This document shows positions 36,724-46,586 of a stretch of DNA of 64,000 bases, in pieces. Positions within the stretch are counted from its first letter, which is position 1. Each line of letters starts with the position of its first letter. Source of the stretch: Folioceros fuciformis (Eukaryota > Anthocerotophyta > Anthocerotopsida > Anthocerotales); contig JBNGIO010006274.1 of NCBI GenBank assembly GCA_049999805.1, forward strand, positions 81,818 through 145,817, in the 5' to 3' direction. The position numbers and the translations under genes were made by a program. Under the pieces are notes generated by a model. That model did no database searches, was not told the origin of the DNA, and worked only from the letters and a program-made list of their open reading frames with translations.

Positions 36724-37815
36724 CTAATCGCTTTGGAAGACCCTCAGGATCCGGAGCAGTGATAAAAATAGGTTGATGATGTCCAGATAGAGTGCCACTG
36801 ATGCCCATACGTACTCGTCGACAGAATAGCGTTTTATCAGCTGATCGGTGTCGTACACGATGTACCCGCAGAATATTAGAGCCCCTAAACCCCCGTATAT
36901 TGTATCTGACAGGGGCCCGAGGGGGAAAAAGATCTGCACAGAATTGCCGAAATTAGGGCCCAAAATTGGCCAGCTAGTGCCCCTCGTATCACATCTGTTT
37001 CATGACAAGAGTACACGGCCAGGGACGTACCTGAATGAAGCCGAACAAAATGAGGACCATAAGGCTCGAGAACAACAGAGGTTCTAGAAAGCTGAAGTCA
37101 TAGCCCCTCTTAGATGCCCAATACGTGTAGCCGGTGAGAGACACGACTATCGTGGTAGTCAATATCAGTGCCTCAAGTACGGCAATCCCTGCAGAGCACA
37201 TGCAGATATCTCCATCAAACTAACCCTGGTTTTAAATGAGACAGCACAACAATGAGGCACACAAAAACAAGGAGCACAGCATACATTCTAACCTGATGTA
37301 AGAGCACAAGTCAGCCCGACAGTCAGGCTGATGCACACGGTGAAAATCCCCAGCAGTACTAGGTTTATGGGATGCCTCTGGTGATAGTAAAAGAGAGGAC
37401 ATAGCGCTGCGACGCAAAGGAGCAGACAAGTCAGTACCAGCAACAAGAAGAAAAAAGAAAACGAGAGGAGTACAAGCGCTACTCAGTAAACAGCAAGCAA
37501 CAAGCAGCGGCAACGGAAGAAGTGCAGAGTTTAGGCCAACCGGAACTTACTGATGAAAGAGGACAATGCTACAGCTAGCAAAACAAAAGGGTTGTTCCGG
37601 AAGAAGATTTGGATTGGCGTGCAAAAGAAGACAACGGCTCCCACAATTACGGTGAGAGCGAGCTGCGTGCTCAGAATCCCATACACCTTCCGAATGAGAC
37701 CCCATCTCAGTTCGTTTTCTCCAGCTGAGATGCCCGGGTAAAGGGCTGACTGCCCAAATCCGCTCTCGAGGTCCCCATAGGTCGGCTTGTAGGAGGAATC
37801 CGCAGATCCATACAT
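36724..37815 (-). CDS. LFG: LIFEGUARD/BI-1-like multi-pass membrane protein, 4 exons
   Basis: This protein belongs to the Bax inhibitor-1 (TMBIM) superfamily, LIFEGUARD branch: small multi-pass membrane proteins of ER, Golgi, tonoplast or plasma membrane that modulate calcium and stress-linked cell death. Exons are 37551-37815, 37293-37406, 37031-37188 and 36724-36933, all with GT-AG borders and matching phases, giving 248 residues (usual length about 240). It begins MYGSADSSYKPTYGDLESGF, then RWGLIRKVYGILSTQLALTV (first membrane segment). It ends with the diagnostic YDTDQLIKRYSVDEYVWASV and LYLDIINLFLSLLRIL. About seven hydrophobic segments can be seen. It shares a 513-bp divergent upstream region with the alpha/beta-hydrolase. 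Confidence 0.93.
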
Positions 37816-38328
37816 GATTGCAAGCTTCGCGTCGCCAAGGAATGACGTGGTTCAGGGAAGTCCGATGCCTGCGAGAGTCGTCGATCACAACCTAGCGAAG
37901 AAAAACTGTCTCCCAAGGCCGACCGCGTGCAAGAGTGCGGTGGTGAACCGTCGGCGAGTCGAAGTTTCTACATGGATCAATGGAGCACTTTCTAGGAATC
38001 TCACTCGGTGACGCGTGGTGGCCAGCATATCCGAGCCTTGGTCCTACATGGCGTAGGGTTGCACACGCAAGCAAGCCGTCTGGTCGTGGCTTGCGTGCCG
38101 GGCCGGGGCCCGGCAACCGTGCCTGCCACGCTCCAGTTTGCCGCGTGCCGCGCAGTCCATCGGCTTTTCTCAATCAGTCCCGGCTATTTTCAATCAGTCG
38201 CGGCTGTACGCAATCAGTCGCGGCTGTACTCTCAATCAATCACATTCTGACTTCCGTTCTCAAACGTCCCGACTTCGGCTCCGTCCTTGCTTGCCTCGCG
38301 AGCTTGTGGCAACTTCGGAGCTTGGAGC
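37816..38328. promoter_or_regulatory. Divergent (bidirectional) intergenic region between LFG and the alpha/beta-hydrolase
   Basis: The two start codons are 513 bp apart and point away from each other. The centre is GC-rich. It contains about four direct repeats of a 17-19 bp unit (caatcagtcgcggctgt and variants) at about 38,170-38,245, each bearing a CAAT-type core. No TATA box is evident. That these repeats are promoter elements is inference. Confidence 0.55.
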
Positions 38329-41250
38329 ATGGAGATGGCGGTCTCTACGTTTCGCCTCAATTTGCATGCGCTGCGGCAATCTGGCTGTGTCACGGCCAGC
38401 CGCAATCAGCTCACCCTGAAACCTGCACGCCCGCTCCTATTCCCCCTTAACAAGAAACTTTGCTCGGAAGCAAGCGTGAGTGCCTGGCTGTACTTGCGTC
38501 CCCAATTTCACTCACACTGCTCTGTCCACGTGTGGTGGAATTGGCTCACACTGCGCCCTGATCTCATGTGACTCCACGTATTCTCAGGGATTTCTTGCAG
38601 GCGACTTTTTCCGGGCACCTGCCAGGGAGTTACCCGGTCGCCATGACGACCTCAAGGTGTTGGCAGGTTCGTCTTACTGGAGCAACGGTTTTGATCCAGG
38701 AACTTGTGCTTCGTGGCAGCAAGTATGGAGGTGATGAATTGAATTTGTTCCTGGACTTGGATCCAGCTGCTGCACCAGGTTCTGAAGCGAGCTTAGCGGG
38801 AGACTCCAAGTTCATGGAGGACTTGACCATAAACACGACGACGGGATTTCAGCCGGTCATTGACATGCCAGAGACAGTCGACCAGGCTTCCAGTGTTTCG
38901 GAGAAACGTACAGCCACTATTACGTATGCAAACCTCAGAGGCTCTCTGTTGTGGGGGACGGGGTAAACTATGGGAGGGGAAGAGCAATTTAGGGTCGGAT
39001 GCACAGTAGCTTTGCACCAAGTACCTTCTTCTGTTCAGGGACCTGGTAGTGTTGGTTTTTATGGTCAGTAGTTCCCCAATTTGGTGTGCAGGGTTCATGG
39101 CGTGGGGAATGACAACGATGTGAGGAGGCGAGTTTTACGCTTATGCCCTTGTATTGCAAACTGCTGCAGCCAGTCCAGCTCACCACATCTTTCCTTGATT
39201 TTACGCGACGCGCAGGCTAATTGCTCTACTAAGGGAGCTGGAGGGCATTGAAGACGCATGGATCGGACCTTTCATAGAAGGCGGACTTCGAGGGGGCTCT
39301 GTGACGCTGCAGATTGAAGCTCAACAGAGACTTCCACTGACGGCTGTTCTGACGGACATACAGGCCTTGGATGATGATCTTCTTGTACTGCCTTATAAAT
39401 ACAACTCGTGGTCATGGAAGTAAGTCCCTCTACTTAATCTTGTAGCGTATTTTCGTCCGTGGTTGACCTGTTGGCATTTAAGGGGTGATCGCTACATTGC
39501 AGAGGTCACAAGATCAAGTTTGCCGTTGCAGGATGTGGGAAACCGATTGTTCTTGTCCATGGTTTTGGTAGGTCCCTCTGCTCGTCTTCTTTTTGTGTGG
39601 AGTTGAAGGAAACTTGGTATTGTATTGGTAGGCTAATTTGGTCTTGCCAATCATCAGGAGGTAACGCAGGCCACTTTTCGAGGTTAATTTCATACCTCGC
39701 GGACGAGTATAGAGTGTATGCAGTAGATCTGTTGGGTTTTGGGAACTCAGATAAACCCAGTAATGCTGAGTACGGTCCAGGGCTGTGGGCGGACCTAATC
39801 TGTGGTAAGCACTTCTGCCCTTGTCTCTCTGTAGTTGTTTCATCCTCAGCCTTGTGCAGAGGTCAAAGCTCAGAGTGTTCTCGGGTCTTGGATTGTGGAT
39901 TCTCAGATTTTGTGAAGGAGTTTAGCCCAGAGGGTGTAGTGCTGGTTGGGAACTCGATAGGATCGTTAACAGCGCTTGCTGCAGCTGCAAAAGGTGGCAG
40001 GAATGCAATAAGGTATTGAAGCAGCTGGAACCTTTATGTTTGCAATGAAGATTCTTCCCGGCTGTTGAACAGGATTGCCAATAATGGTACTGTTACTCGT
40101 TGATTTTCCCTGCAGGGGTTTGGTACTGTTAAACTGTGCCGGTGCTATGAATAGAAAAGGCTTGACGCAGGATGATGCTCTGCTCCAATTTCTGTCCCCC
40201 ATATTTGTGGCTGTGGAATATCTTTTGAAGCGTCCCCGAATAGCTAATTTCTTGTTCGATAAGTGAGTTTGAGCCATGGCTATTTCCAGGTTTGATGGAA
40301 CGTCTCTGTTTTTCCCTTTGGTCAAAATCTGGCTTGCATCGGAAGAGTCAGCTAGCAGTATCAACAGGTGACCTTCATCTGGATTGGTGACGGTCACTGG
40401 TCAATACTGATCAGCTGACCTCTCATAATATAATCTTACAGTTTCTGTCTGTCTTCCTTTCTTGCTTTCGTGGCACGAGTGTGTACATTGCTTCCAGGTG
40501 AGGTGAGTTTGTAGGGGGCTCATCGTCCCTGCACTATTTGTCAGGTTCAGAAGCAAGGAGAATGTGAGGAAGATCCTGCAACAGCAGGCGTATTGCAATG
40601 AGGCAGCTGTGACCAGCCAACTGGTAGGATGTTGTGAGCACATTCCATGCTCTTAAGTGGAGAAGTTATTCTATTATCGTAAAAGACTTGAGTTAAGTAC
40701 TTTCCGGGAGCATGGGAAGTGGGAAACGTACTTAGGCGGCTCAGTGGTGTGTATCATCAGGTTGACATTTTGCACCACCCATCCACAGATTCTGGAGCCC
40801 TCGATGTGTTTGTGAAAGTCTTTACTGGAGAGCCTGGTATGGTCTTTTGTAGCTGGACCTGTGCAGGAAGGCCAATGTTCGCTGGTTTCATTACTATGAT
40901 GATGGGTACTATTTTGTCCTGCAGGTCCACGACCTGAGGTGCTAATGCCTCAAATAGAGGTGCCACTGCTGCTTTTGTGGGGGGATAAGGATCGGTGGAC
41001 CCCTCCGAATGGCCCGGTAAGTAAGACACATTAGTCGTCTGAGCACTTTGTGGATGTGGAGTACTTGTGTTTCAAACCACAGAGTGTTGTGCAGGTTGCA
41101 AACTACTTCAGGAAGTTAGCGGCCGAACGAGACAATGTGCAGGTGCATGTGCTGCCGGATGTGGGTCACTGCCCTCATGATGACAGGCCAGAACTGGCTG
41201 CAGCTCAGATACTCCCTTTTCTTGAAACGGTGAATTGGGACAAGTCATGA
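38329..41250 (+). CDS. Alpha/beta-hydrolase fold protein, plastid-type (At4g36530/pheophytinase-like group)
   Basis: The ATG at 38329 opens a Ser/Thr/Arg-rich, acid-poor leader (VSTFRLNLHALRQSG) suited to a plastid transit peptide. Exon 1 ends at 38475, exon 2 starts at 38601, and about nine more exons follow with consistent phases. The hydrolase core reads KFAVAGCGKPIVLVHGFG (oxyanion-hole HG), YAVDLLGFGNSDKP, the nucleophile elbow VVLVGNSIGSLTAL (G-x-S-x-G), GLVLLNCAGAMNRKG, the acid in LLLLWGDKDRWTPP, and the catalytic His in LPDVGHCPHDDRPEL. The stop is at 41248-41250. The closest plant relatives I know are the At4g36530-like hydrolases and pheophytinase; the substrate is not known from sequence. 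A segment before the core (near 38.6-39.4 kb) is not typical of the smallest members and may be lineage-specific. Confidence 0.88.
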
Positions 41251-41575
41251 GTTGCTGGTTTCAGGAAAGGCAATTATGTACAGTAATCATGTAGGCTAGA
41301 TTATTTATGTCGATAGTGAGCTCTGCTGCTGATGGACGGACCCAAGTCGTTCAGGCTGGTGCTCGGCGTGTGTACGTTGTCTAGTTTCTGATCCAACTCA
41401 AACGCAATCCTTGGGCATATCCTACGTCCTTAATCATGTATGTTATCATTTATACAAATCAATTTGTCAAGACTTGCAAATGTGCTTAGCAACCAATCAG
41501 TTGTCCAGGAAATTGACTAGACACATAAATCCTTTGCAATGCAATTAAGCAAGCAGCCAAATCATCCTTTGCAAT

Positions 41576-41585
41576 NNNNNNNNNN
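41576..41585. other. 10-N assembly gap 5 (copy A of the large duplication)
   Basis: Identical 20-nt sequence lies on both sides (41556-41575 and 41586-41605). Confidence 0.98.
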
Positions 41586-41856
41586 GCCAAATCATCCTTT
41601 GCAATGCAATTAAGCAAGCAGCCAAATCATCCAAATTGATGCAATGCAATTAAGCAAGCAGCCAAATCATCCAAATTGACACAGTATCATCATATGCGAA
41701 AGTTTGGATTTGCAGTGGGTGGCAGGTCTGGATTTGCAGTGGGTGGCAAACTAGCCGGTAGTCTAGTGGTGTCCTAAACCTTCACCTTGCCTTCATCAGC
41801 ACCTATAGATCATAAGCCTGGATTTCTGGTTTTGGATGTCAATGGATCTAAGTGCC

Positions 41857-42025
41857 AAGCTAACTGCAAACTTGAAAACGCCCAACTAATAAGCTAGCTT
41901 CAAACTAGAAGATGCCCAACTAATAAGCTAGCTTCAAACTAGAAGATGCCCAACTAGTAAGCTAGCTGCAAACTAGAAGACGCCCAACTAAGTAAGCTAG
42001 CTGCAAACTAGAAGATGCCCAACTA
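41857..42025 (+). repeat. 34-bp minisatellite, left half
   Basis: Five units of about 34 bp, core aagctagctgcaaactagaa plus gatgcccaactagt, run up to the TA at which the Tigger element is inserted. Confidence 0.93.
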
Positions 42026-42483
42026 CAGTCAAACCCCTCTAATTGGAACCCCTATAAATGGAACACCCGAGCTTACTCCCTTGAATGTGCTACATGCTAA
42101 ATGGGAAACCCCTTCTAATTTGTAATTGGGAACATGTCTCGCAAACATTCAATGCAAGTACACCTCTGTAAAAGGAAAAATACATATTAAAAAATTTTGA
42201 AGAAATCGTCTTATCGAGATTAAATCATGAGTTATTGAGATTATGTCAGGTTAAAGGCTATCGAGATTATATCATAAAACATAGACAGTCATCGAGATTG
42301 GGCCTATATATGTAGTAGTTCTGTACACTATGCTATGATCATATTGTTCCTAGTACATAAGTTGTTTCGTTGTACAAGTTGTCTTATGGTGTTCTAAGTT
42401 GTGTTATGGTGTTGTAAGTTGTTGTCTTGCTATGAGATATTTTGTATGTGTTTCTTAGCCATTCTCTTTAACGTGTAGGAATA

Positions 42484-43322
42484 ATGCCGCCAAAGCTGCC
42501 ACACAAGCATGCTACCCTAACAAAGCAACAAAAGAAAGAGGTTTGCGAATATTATGTCCAACACTCTTGCACACTTAAGGAGTTTGACTAGATGGACAAC
42601 AGAGAAGTTTTCAATAGCGGCTTCTAAAAGTGCATTGTCTAGGATTGTGAATGACAAAGACAAATAGTTGGACCTTGCCATTGGTCCAACAACTAATCTT
42701 GCAGGAATGAGGGATAGAGTAGTCGTATGCCCACAGATTGACCACGCAATGCACGTTTGGGCTCTTGCAATCCAACCTCAAGGTGCCACAATTTCAAATG
42801 ACTTGCTTCGTGAGTGCATCAAGTTGTATCGTGACTATCAAGCAATGATTATGCTGGTAAAAGGTTGGACATCATTTGTGAGTCCTCATACCATACGCAA
42901 TTATTGGAGGCATAGCACTTTGGATGCAAAATTGCGTGCACAAGATTCTCGGTTCCGCGAGTCTTTAGATCTAAACAGCGCACCATATGATTCAGAGGAT
43001 CAATTGTCGCATCCTCAAAATTACTCTAATTCGTTGGAAACGCAGTAAAAGAGCTACAACAGTCCATACGAAGCTTAGCATTATTAACATCTGAGGATAT
43101 GACAGGAATTGCTGATGTTGGATATCCAACGATGACAGCTGAAGAGTATATGAACTTTGAGGAGGATGAAAAATTGAAGACTACGTATATTCCTATAGAG
43201 GACGAAATATGGCAAGCATTAATCCCTCCACCTGTCAATGAGGAGGGTGAGGAGAATGATACAGCATCAGTGGAGACCATAATGCCAAGACCGTGTACGA
43301 CAAAGGATGTTGTAGATAATGC
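42484..43322 (+). pseudogene. Tigger-type transposase relic, 5' part
   Basis: The ATG at 42484 opens MPPKLPHKHATLTKQQKKEV and leads into helix-turn-helix-like text, with ISKSTISRI-type residues seen here as SKSALSRIV. A frameshift near 42,585 and a stop near 42,666 follow. The next frame holds DHAMHVWALAIQPQGATIS, the second CENP-B/Tc5-type DNA-binding half. The catalytic DDE domain is mostly missing, so the element was already internally deleted or has decayed. The copia insertion cuts the frame after VVDNA at 43322. Confidence 0.75.
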
Positions 43323-43403
43323 AGTTAGAAGTGGTAGCAGTCCACTTGAGTTATGTAACCTTAGGTATAGATAGCTTAGCAAAGTAACTGTTGGATTAGT
43401 TAG
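43323..43403 (+). repeat. 5' LTR remnant of the copia element
   Basis: About 80 bp starting agttagaagtggtagcagtc match the start of the 3' LTR at 49098 with only two substitutions. The similarity ends abruptly after gttagc. The rest of the 5' LTR and the primer binding site are missing or replaced. Confidence 0.85.
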
Positions 43404-44340
43404 CGGAGTGGTGACCACAATCGTGCACATCACCCGTGTGGAGGTCATTCAGATGAGATTCGAAGAGAAACAACAGCTTGCAAAGGAGGCGCGCCCTTGA
43501 ATCAGCAGATCTCGCCCACAAATTCAGGCGGGATATCTCCAAAATTTCAGGACACTACCACAAATTCAGGCGGTGCGCCCTTCCAATTTCAGGCTGCGAC
43601 TGCTGATTTGGGAGGCGCATCTGCAATTAGGGGAGTCGCGCCTCCTCTGCTGGAGAGCACGCCAATCAAAGAACTGATCGCGCGCTCTGATCCGGCTCCA
43701 ATTCCCAGCGCGACTGTCAATTTTAGAGGCGCCTGTCCAGATCCTGCTTGGGCGTCCCCTAATTTCCAGCGTGCGCCTGTTCATCAGCGAAGGGCGCTTG
43801 CTTCAAGCGATGCTCGTCCATATCTAAAGGAAGGGCATGCTCTGAATTCAGGTGTTCTTTCTGATCACAGCAGCGCGCCAGTGGTGGTAGGAGTAACCAC
43901 CTCACGCACGGGAGGAGCGCCCCAAGCACCGGCCCTGGCGAAGAAAAACCTCGTCAACTTCTTGCTATGCGGTGCGTGCCCCCGGCATCCACTTTAAAAA
44001 TTCAAGCACCTTCTACAACGGTGGCAGTTCATATTAAGGAGGAACCAGTTTCTCCCCCGTCCCCCTTTGAGACCCTCCAAGCTGCTTATAAGGATTATAA
44101 GGACCACGAGACCCAAGCACAAGCTTCATCTTTTGAGAAACGTTCTCACCATTATCTGAAACTTTGGGAGTCTATCACTAACTTAGTCAACGAAGTTAAA
44201 ACTGTTTGTCGTATGGAGTCCAGTTCTGATTAGGGATCTCAAGTACCTATATTTATATATATCCATAAATTATCTTGTGCTCTTTATATTGATGTTTATC
44301 CTAAGCCTTGTGTTATAACACTTTGCTTGCTTAAATATCT
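43404..44340 (+). other. Non-LTR sequence between the truncated 5' LTR and gag
   Basis: These 940 bp replace the 3' part of the 5' LTR and the leader. A 166-codon open frame (43497-43997) has loosely repeated NSGG-type blocks (TNSGGISPKFQDT, TNSGGAPFQFQ, TADLGGAS). A second frame (43967-44233) has a charged, helix-rich end with YKDYKDHETQAQASSFEKRS. I recognise no family. It could be captured host or other-element sequence, or an element-specific leader. Confidence 0.5.
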
Positions 44341-44359
44341 ATTCAAGACACAAATAACA

Positions 44360-45603
44360 TTATGCCAGGAACGAGTACCCCCATGTCGATGACTACTCCC
44401 TCAATTGCACTAGTGATAAATGTGATGAACGTATCAACTGATTTCAAAGAAAAAGACCTTTTTAACGGTACAAAGTATGAAGTCTGGTCTCGACGAATGA
44501 AAACAGCCTTGAATACATGAGATTTGCTTTCTATCGTGAAAGGAACTTCCCCCAAGCCTCTGGCACCTCAATCGGCTGTCGAAGCTTGGTTAAAACTTGA
44601 TTGTCAAGCCATGCATATGTTAATATCTAGTCTTGACGAGACTACGTTACACCATACCGATGGTGCAACTACAGTAGCAGAAGCGTGGAAGCAGATAAAT
44701 GATATTTATCAATCCACCAATGTGATGACCCTGGTCACTGTGCGCCAAGAGCTCTATACTCTTCATATGCAACCAGGCGATAGTATTGCCCACCATGTGA
44801 GTCGTTTTCGTTACCTCCGGGCACAATTGGCTGCACTAGGCACTACTATGTTTGAGTTTGATGCTATTGTACAATTGCTGGCTAGTCTTCCGGCTAGCTA
44901 TCAATCTTTTGTCTCTTCACACAACCAGTCGGTCCGTAACTCTCAGCGAGCATTGGCGGCTGGTGGTCAATCGACACTTAATGTGTCCAAGATTGCTGGG
45001 GCGCTCCTACAAGAGGAGGATTCTCGCTATAATACTAGCACATCTAAGCATGGTGATGAGCGAGTGATGTTCGTGACACGAGGGCGGTCTCAACATCAGC
45101 CTAAGAGAAGAGACAATCCCACAAAGCGGATGACTTCTAACAGTCACCCAAAATCTGCTTCTTCTGCCTCTACCTCCAAGACCCAGAAGCGACAAGGCAC
45201 TTGTAACTGGTCTCAAATTCCGGGCCATTGGGAGAGGGAGTGCAGCAAGAAGCAAGCTGGTGAGGCTAAGAGGGAGCCCAAGTCCACTAATACGGCTGTT
45301 CTTCCTAAGGCCAAGACTCAGACTAAACCAGAGATTGCTCTTACAGTGTGCCTCGTTGCATCGGCTCTAAAGACATCGTGGCTCATTGACTCCGCAGCTA
45401 CTGCTCATATTTGCAATTCCAAGCATATGTTTACTACCTATGCGGCGTCACCTGATCCTCTCCGGTATGTCCTATTAGGAGATGACTCTGGGCTTGCCAT
45501 ACACGGCATATGGAATGTGACCTTCACATTAGAAGACAAATCCACCCTTCTGCTGACGAATGTACTTCATGTTCCGCAAATGGCCAAGAACCTTATCTCC
45601 GTA
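44360..45603 (+). pseudogene. copia gag and protease relic
   Basis: Gag starts at about MPGTSTPMSMTT (44360). It has TGA at 44518-44520 and continues with AWKQINDIYQSTNVMTLVTV and LYTLHMQPGDSIAHHV. The zinc knuckle reads CNWSQIPGHWEREC: the second Cys is Ser, so metal binding is lost. The protease reads WLIDSAATAHICNS, with DSA for DSG. NLISV precedes a TGA at 45604. Confidence 0.85.
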
Positions 45604-46573
45604 TGACACCTTATGCACGATGGTCTTTATAAACTAGAGTTTGGCAAAGAGAACTGTCTACTCTATCGATCCTCCAAGCCCCATCAAGTGGTAGCACGAG
45701 GACATCTCCAGAGTGATCTCTATATATTCTCCGGCACCCTTGTGTATTCTTCTAGTGCTGTCGCTGTGGATACTACCAAGGATGCACCACAAGCTAGGCA
45801 CCAGTCCTTCGGGCCAGCCTTCTTATGGCACTGTAGGCTTTGGCATCTTAACTCTGCCAAGTTACTTGTCATGTCCATGCAGGATCTCTATCGTGACAAG
45901 CTTCCTGCCTTGGCCAAGACTCCACCATTCTATGAAGCCTATGTGTTGGCCAAGCAGCGAAGTGCACCTTACTCTAGTCTTCCTGCTCACAGGGCGTCTC
46001 AACCCTTGGAAATAGTTCACATTGATTTGTGTGGACCTCTTCCTGTCACTTTTTTAGGCGGAGCCCACCATTTTATGACAATCGTAGATGATTATTCTCA
46101 TTATTCTTTTGTGTATCCGCTCCGTCTTAAGAGTGACTCCTTTGGTGTGTTCCAACCCTTTGTCTCGATGGCCGAGCTGCACACTAGGTGTAAGCTGCGG
46201 TGCATTCGTTCTGACAATGCAGGGGAACTCAACAATTGGCTCTTCCAAGCATTCTGTGAAGAACGAGGGATTACCCGGCAATTCTCGGTTCCCTACACTT
46301 CTGCTCAAAATGGCGTTGCGGAGAAGGCCAATGGCAATCTTCTTGCCATGGCCAGGGCTATGCTAGCCCAGTCTCATCTGCCGAAGTCTTTTGGGCTGAG
46401 GCCATTTCCACCGCTACTTATATAAAGAACCGGCTTCTTACACAGGCAGTAGCTAGCCGTACTCCTTTTGAATGCTGGTTTGGTTACAAGCCACTTATTT
46501 CCCATCTTCGGGTTTTTGGCTCTCTCGCCTATGCCTATGTCCCTTCCCCACTACGCGACAAGCTTTCTTCTTG
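45604..46573 (+). pseudogene. copia integrase relic
   Basis: The GAG-pre-integrase region WHCRLWHLNSAKL keeps its histidines, but the downstream cysteines are changed (FYEAYVLAKQ). The core shows VHIDLCGPL, FMTIVDDYSHYSFVYPL and RSDNAGEL near 46,210, then SAQNGVAEKANG. A frameshift near 46,395 is followed by TATYIKNRLL and SHLRVFGSLAY, with TGA near 46,573. Confidence 0.85.
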
Positions 46574-46586
46574 AGCGTGGAAACTT

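Larger units (their letters stand above)
41438..42025 (+). repeat. Large tandem duplication, copy A (left part, before the transposon)
   Basis: This stretch aligns by eye to copy B at 50402 onward. Shared blocks include gtatgttatcattta, acttgcaaatgtgcttagca, aaactagccggta, accttcaccttgccttcat and atcataagcctggattt in the same order. It is interrupted at 42025 by the Tigger element, and its continuation starts at 49676. Confidence 0.8.
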
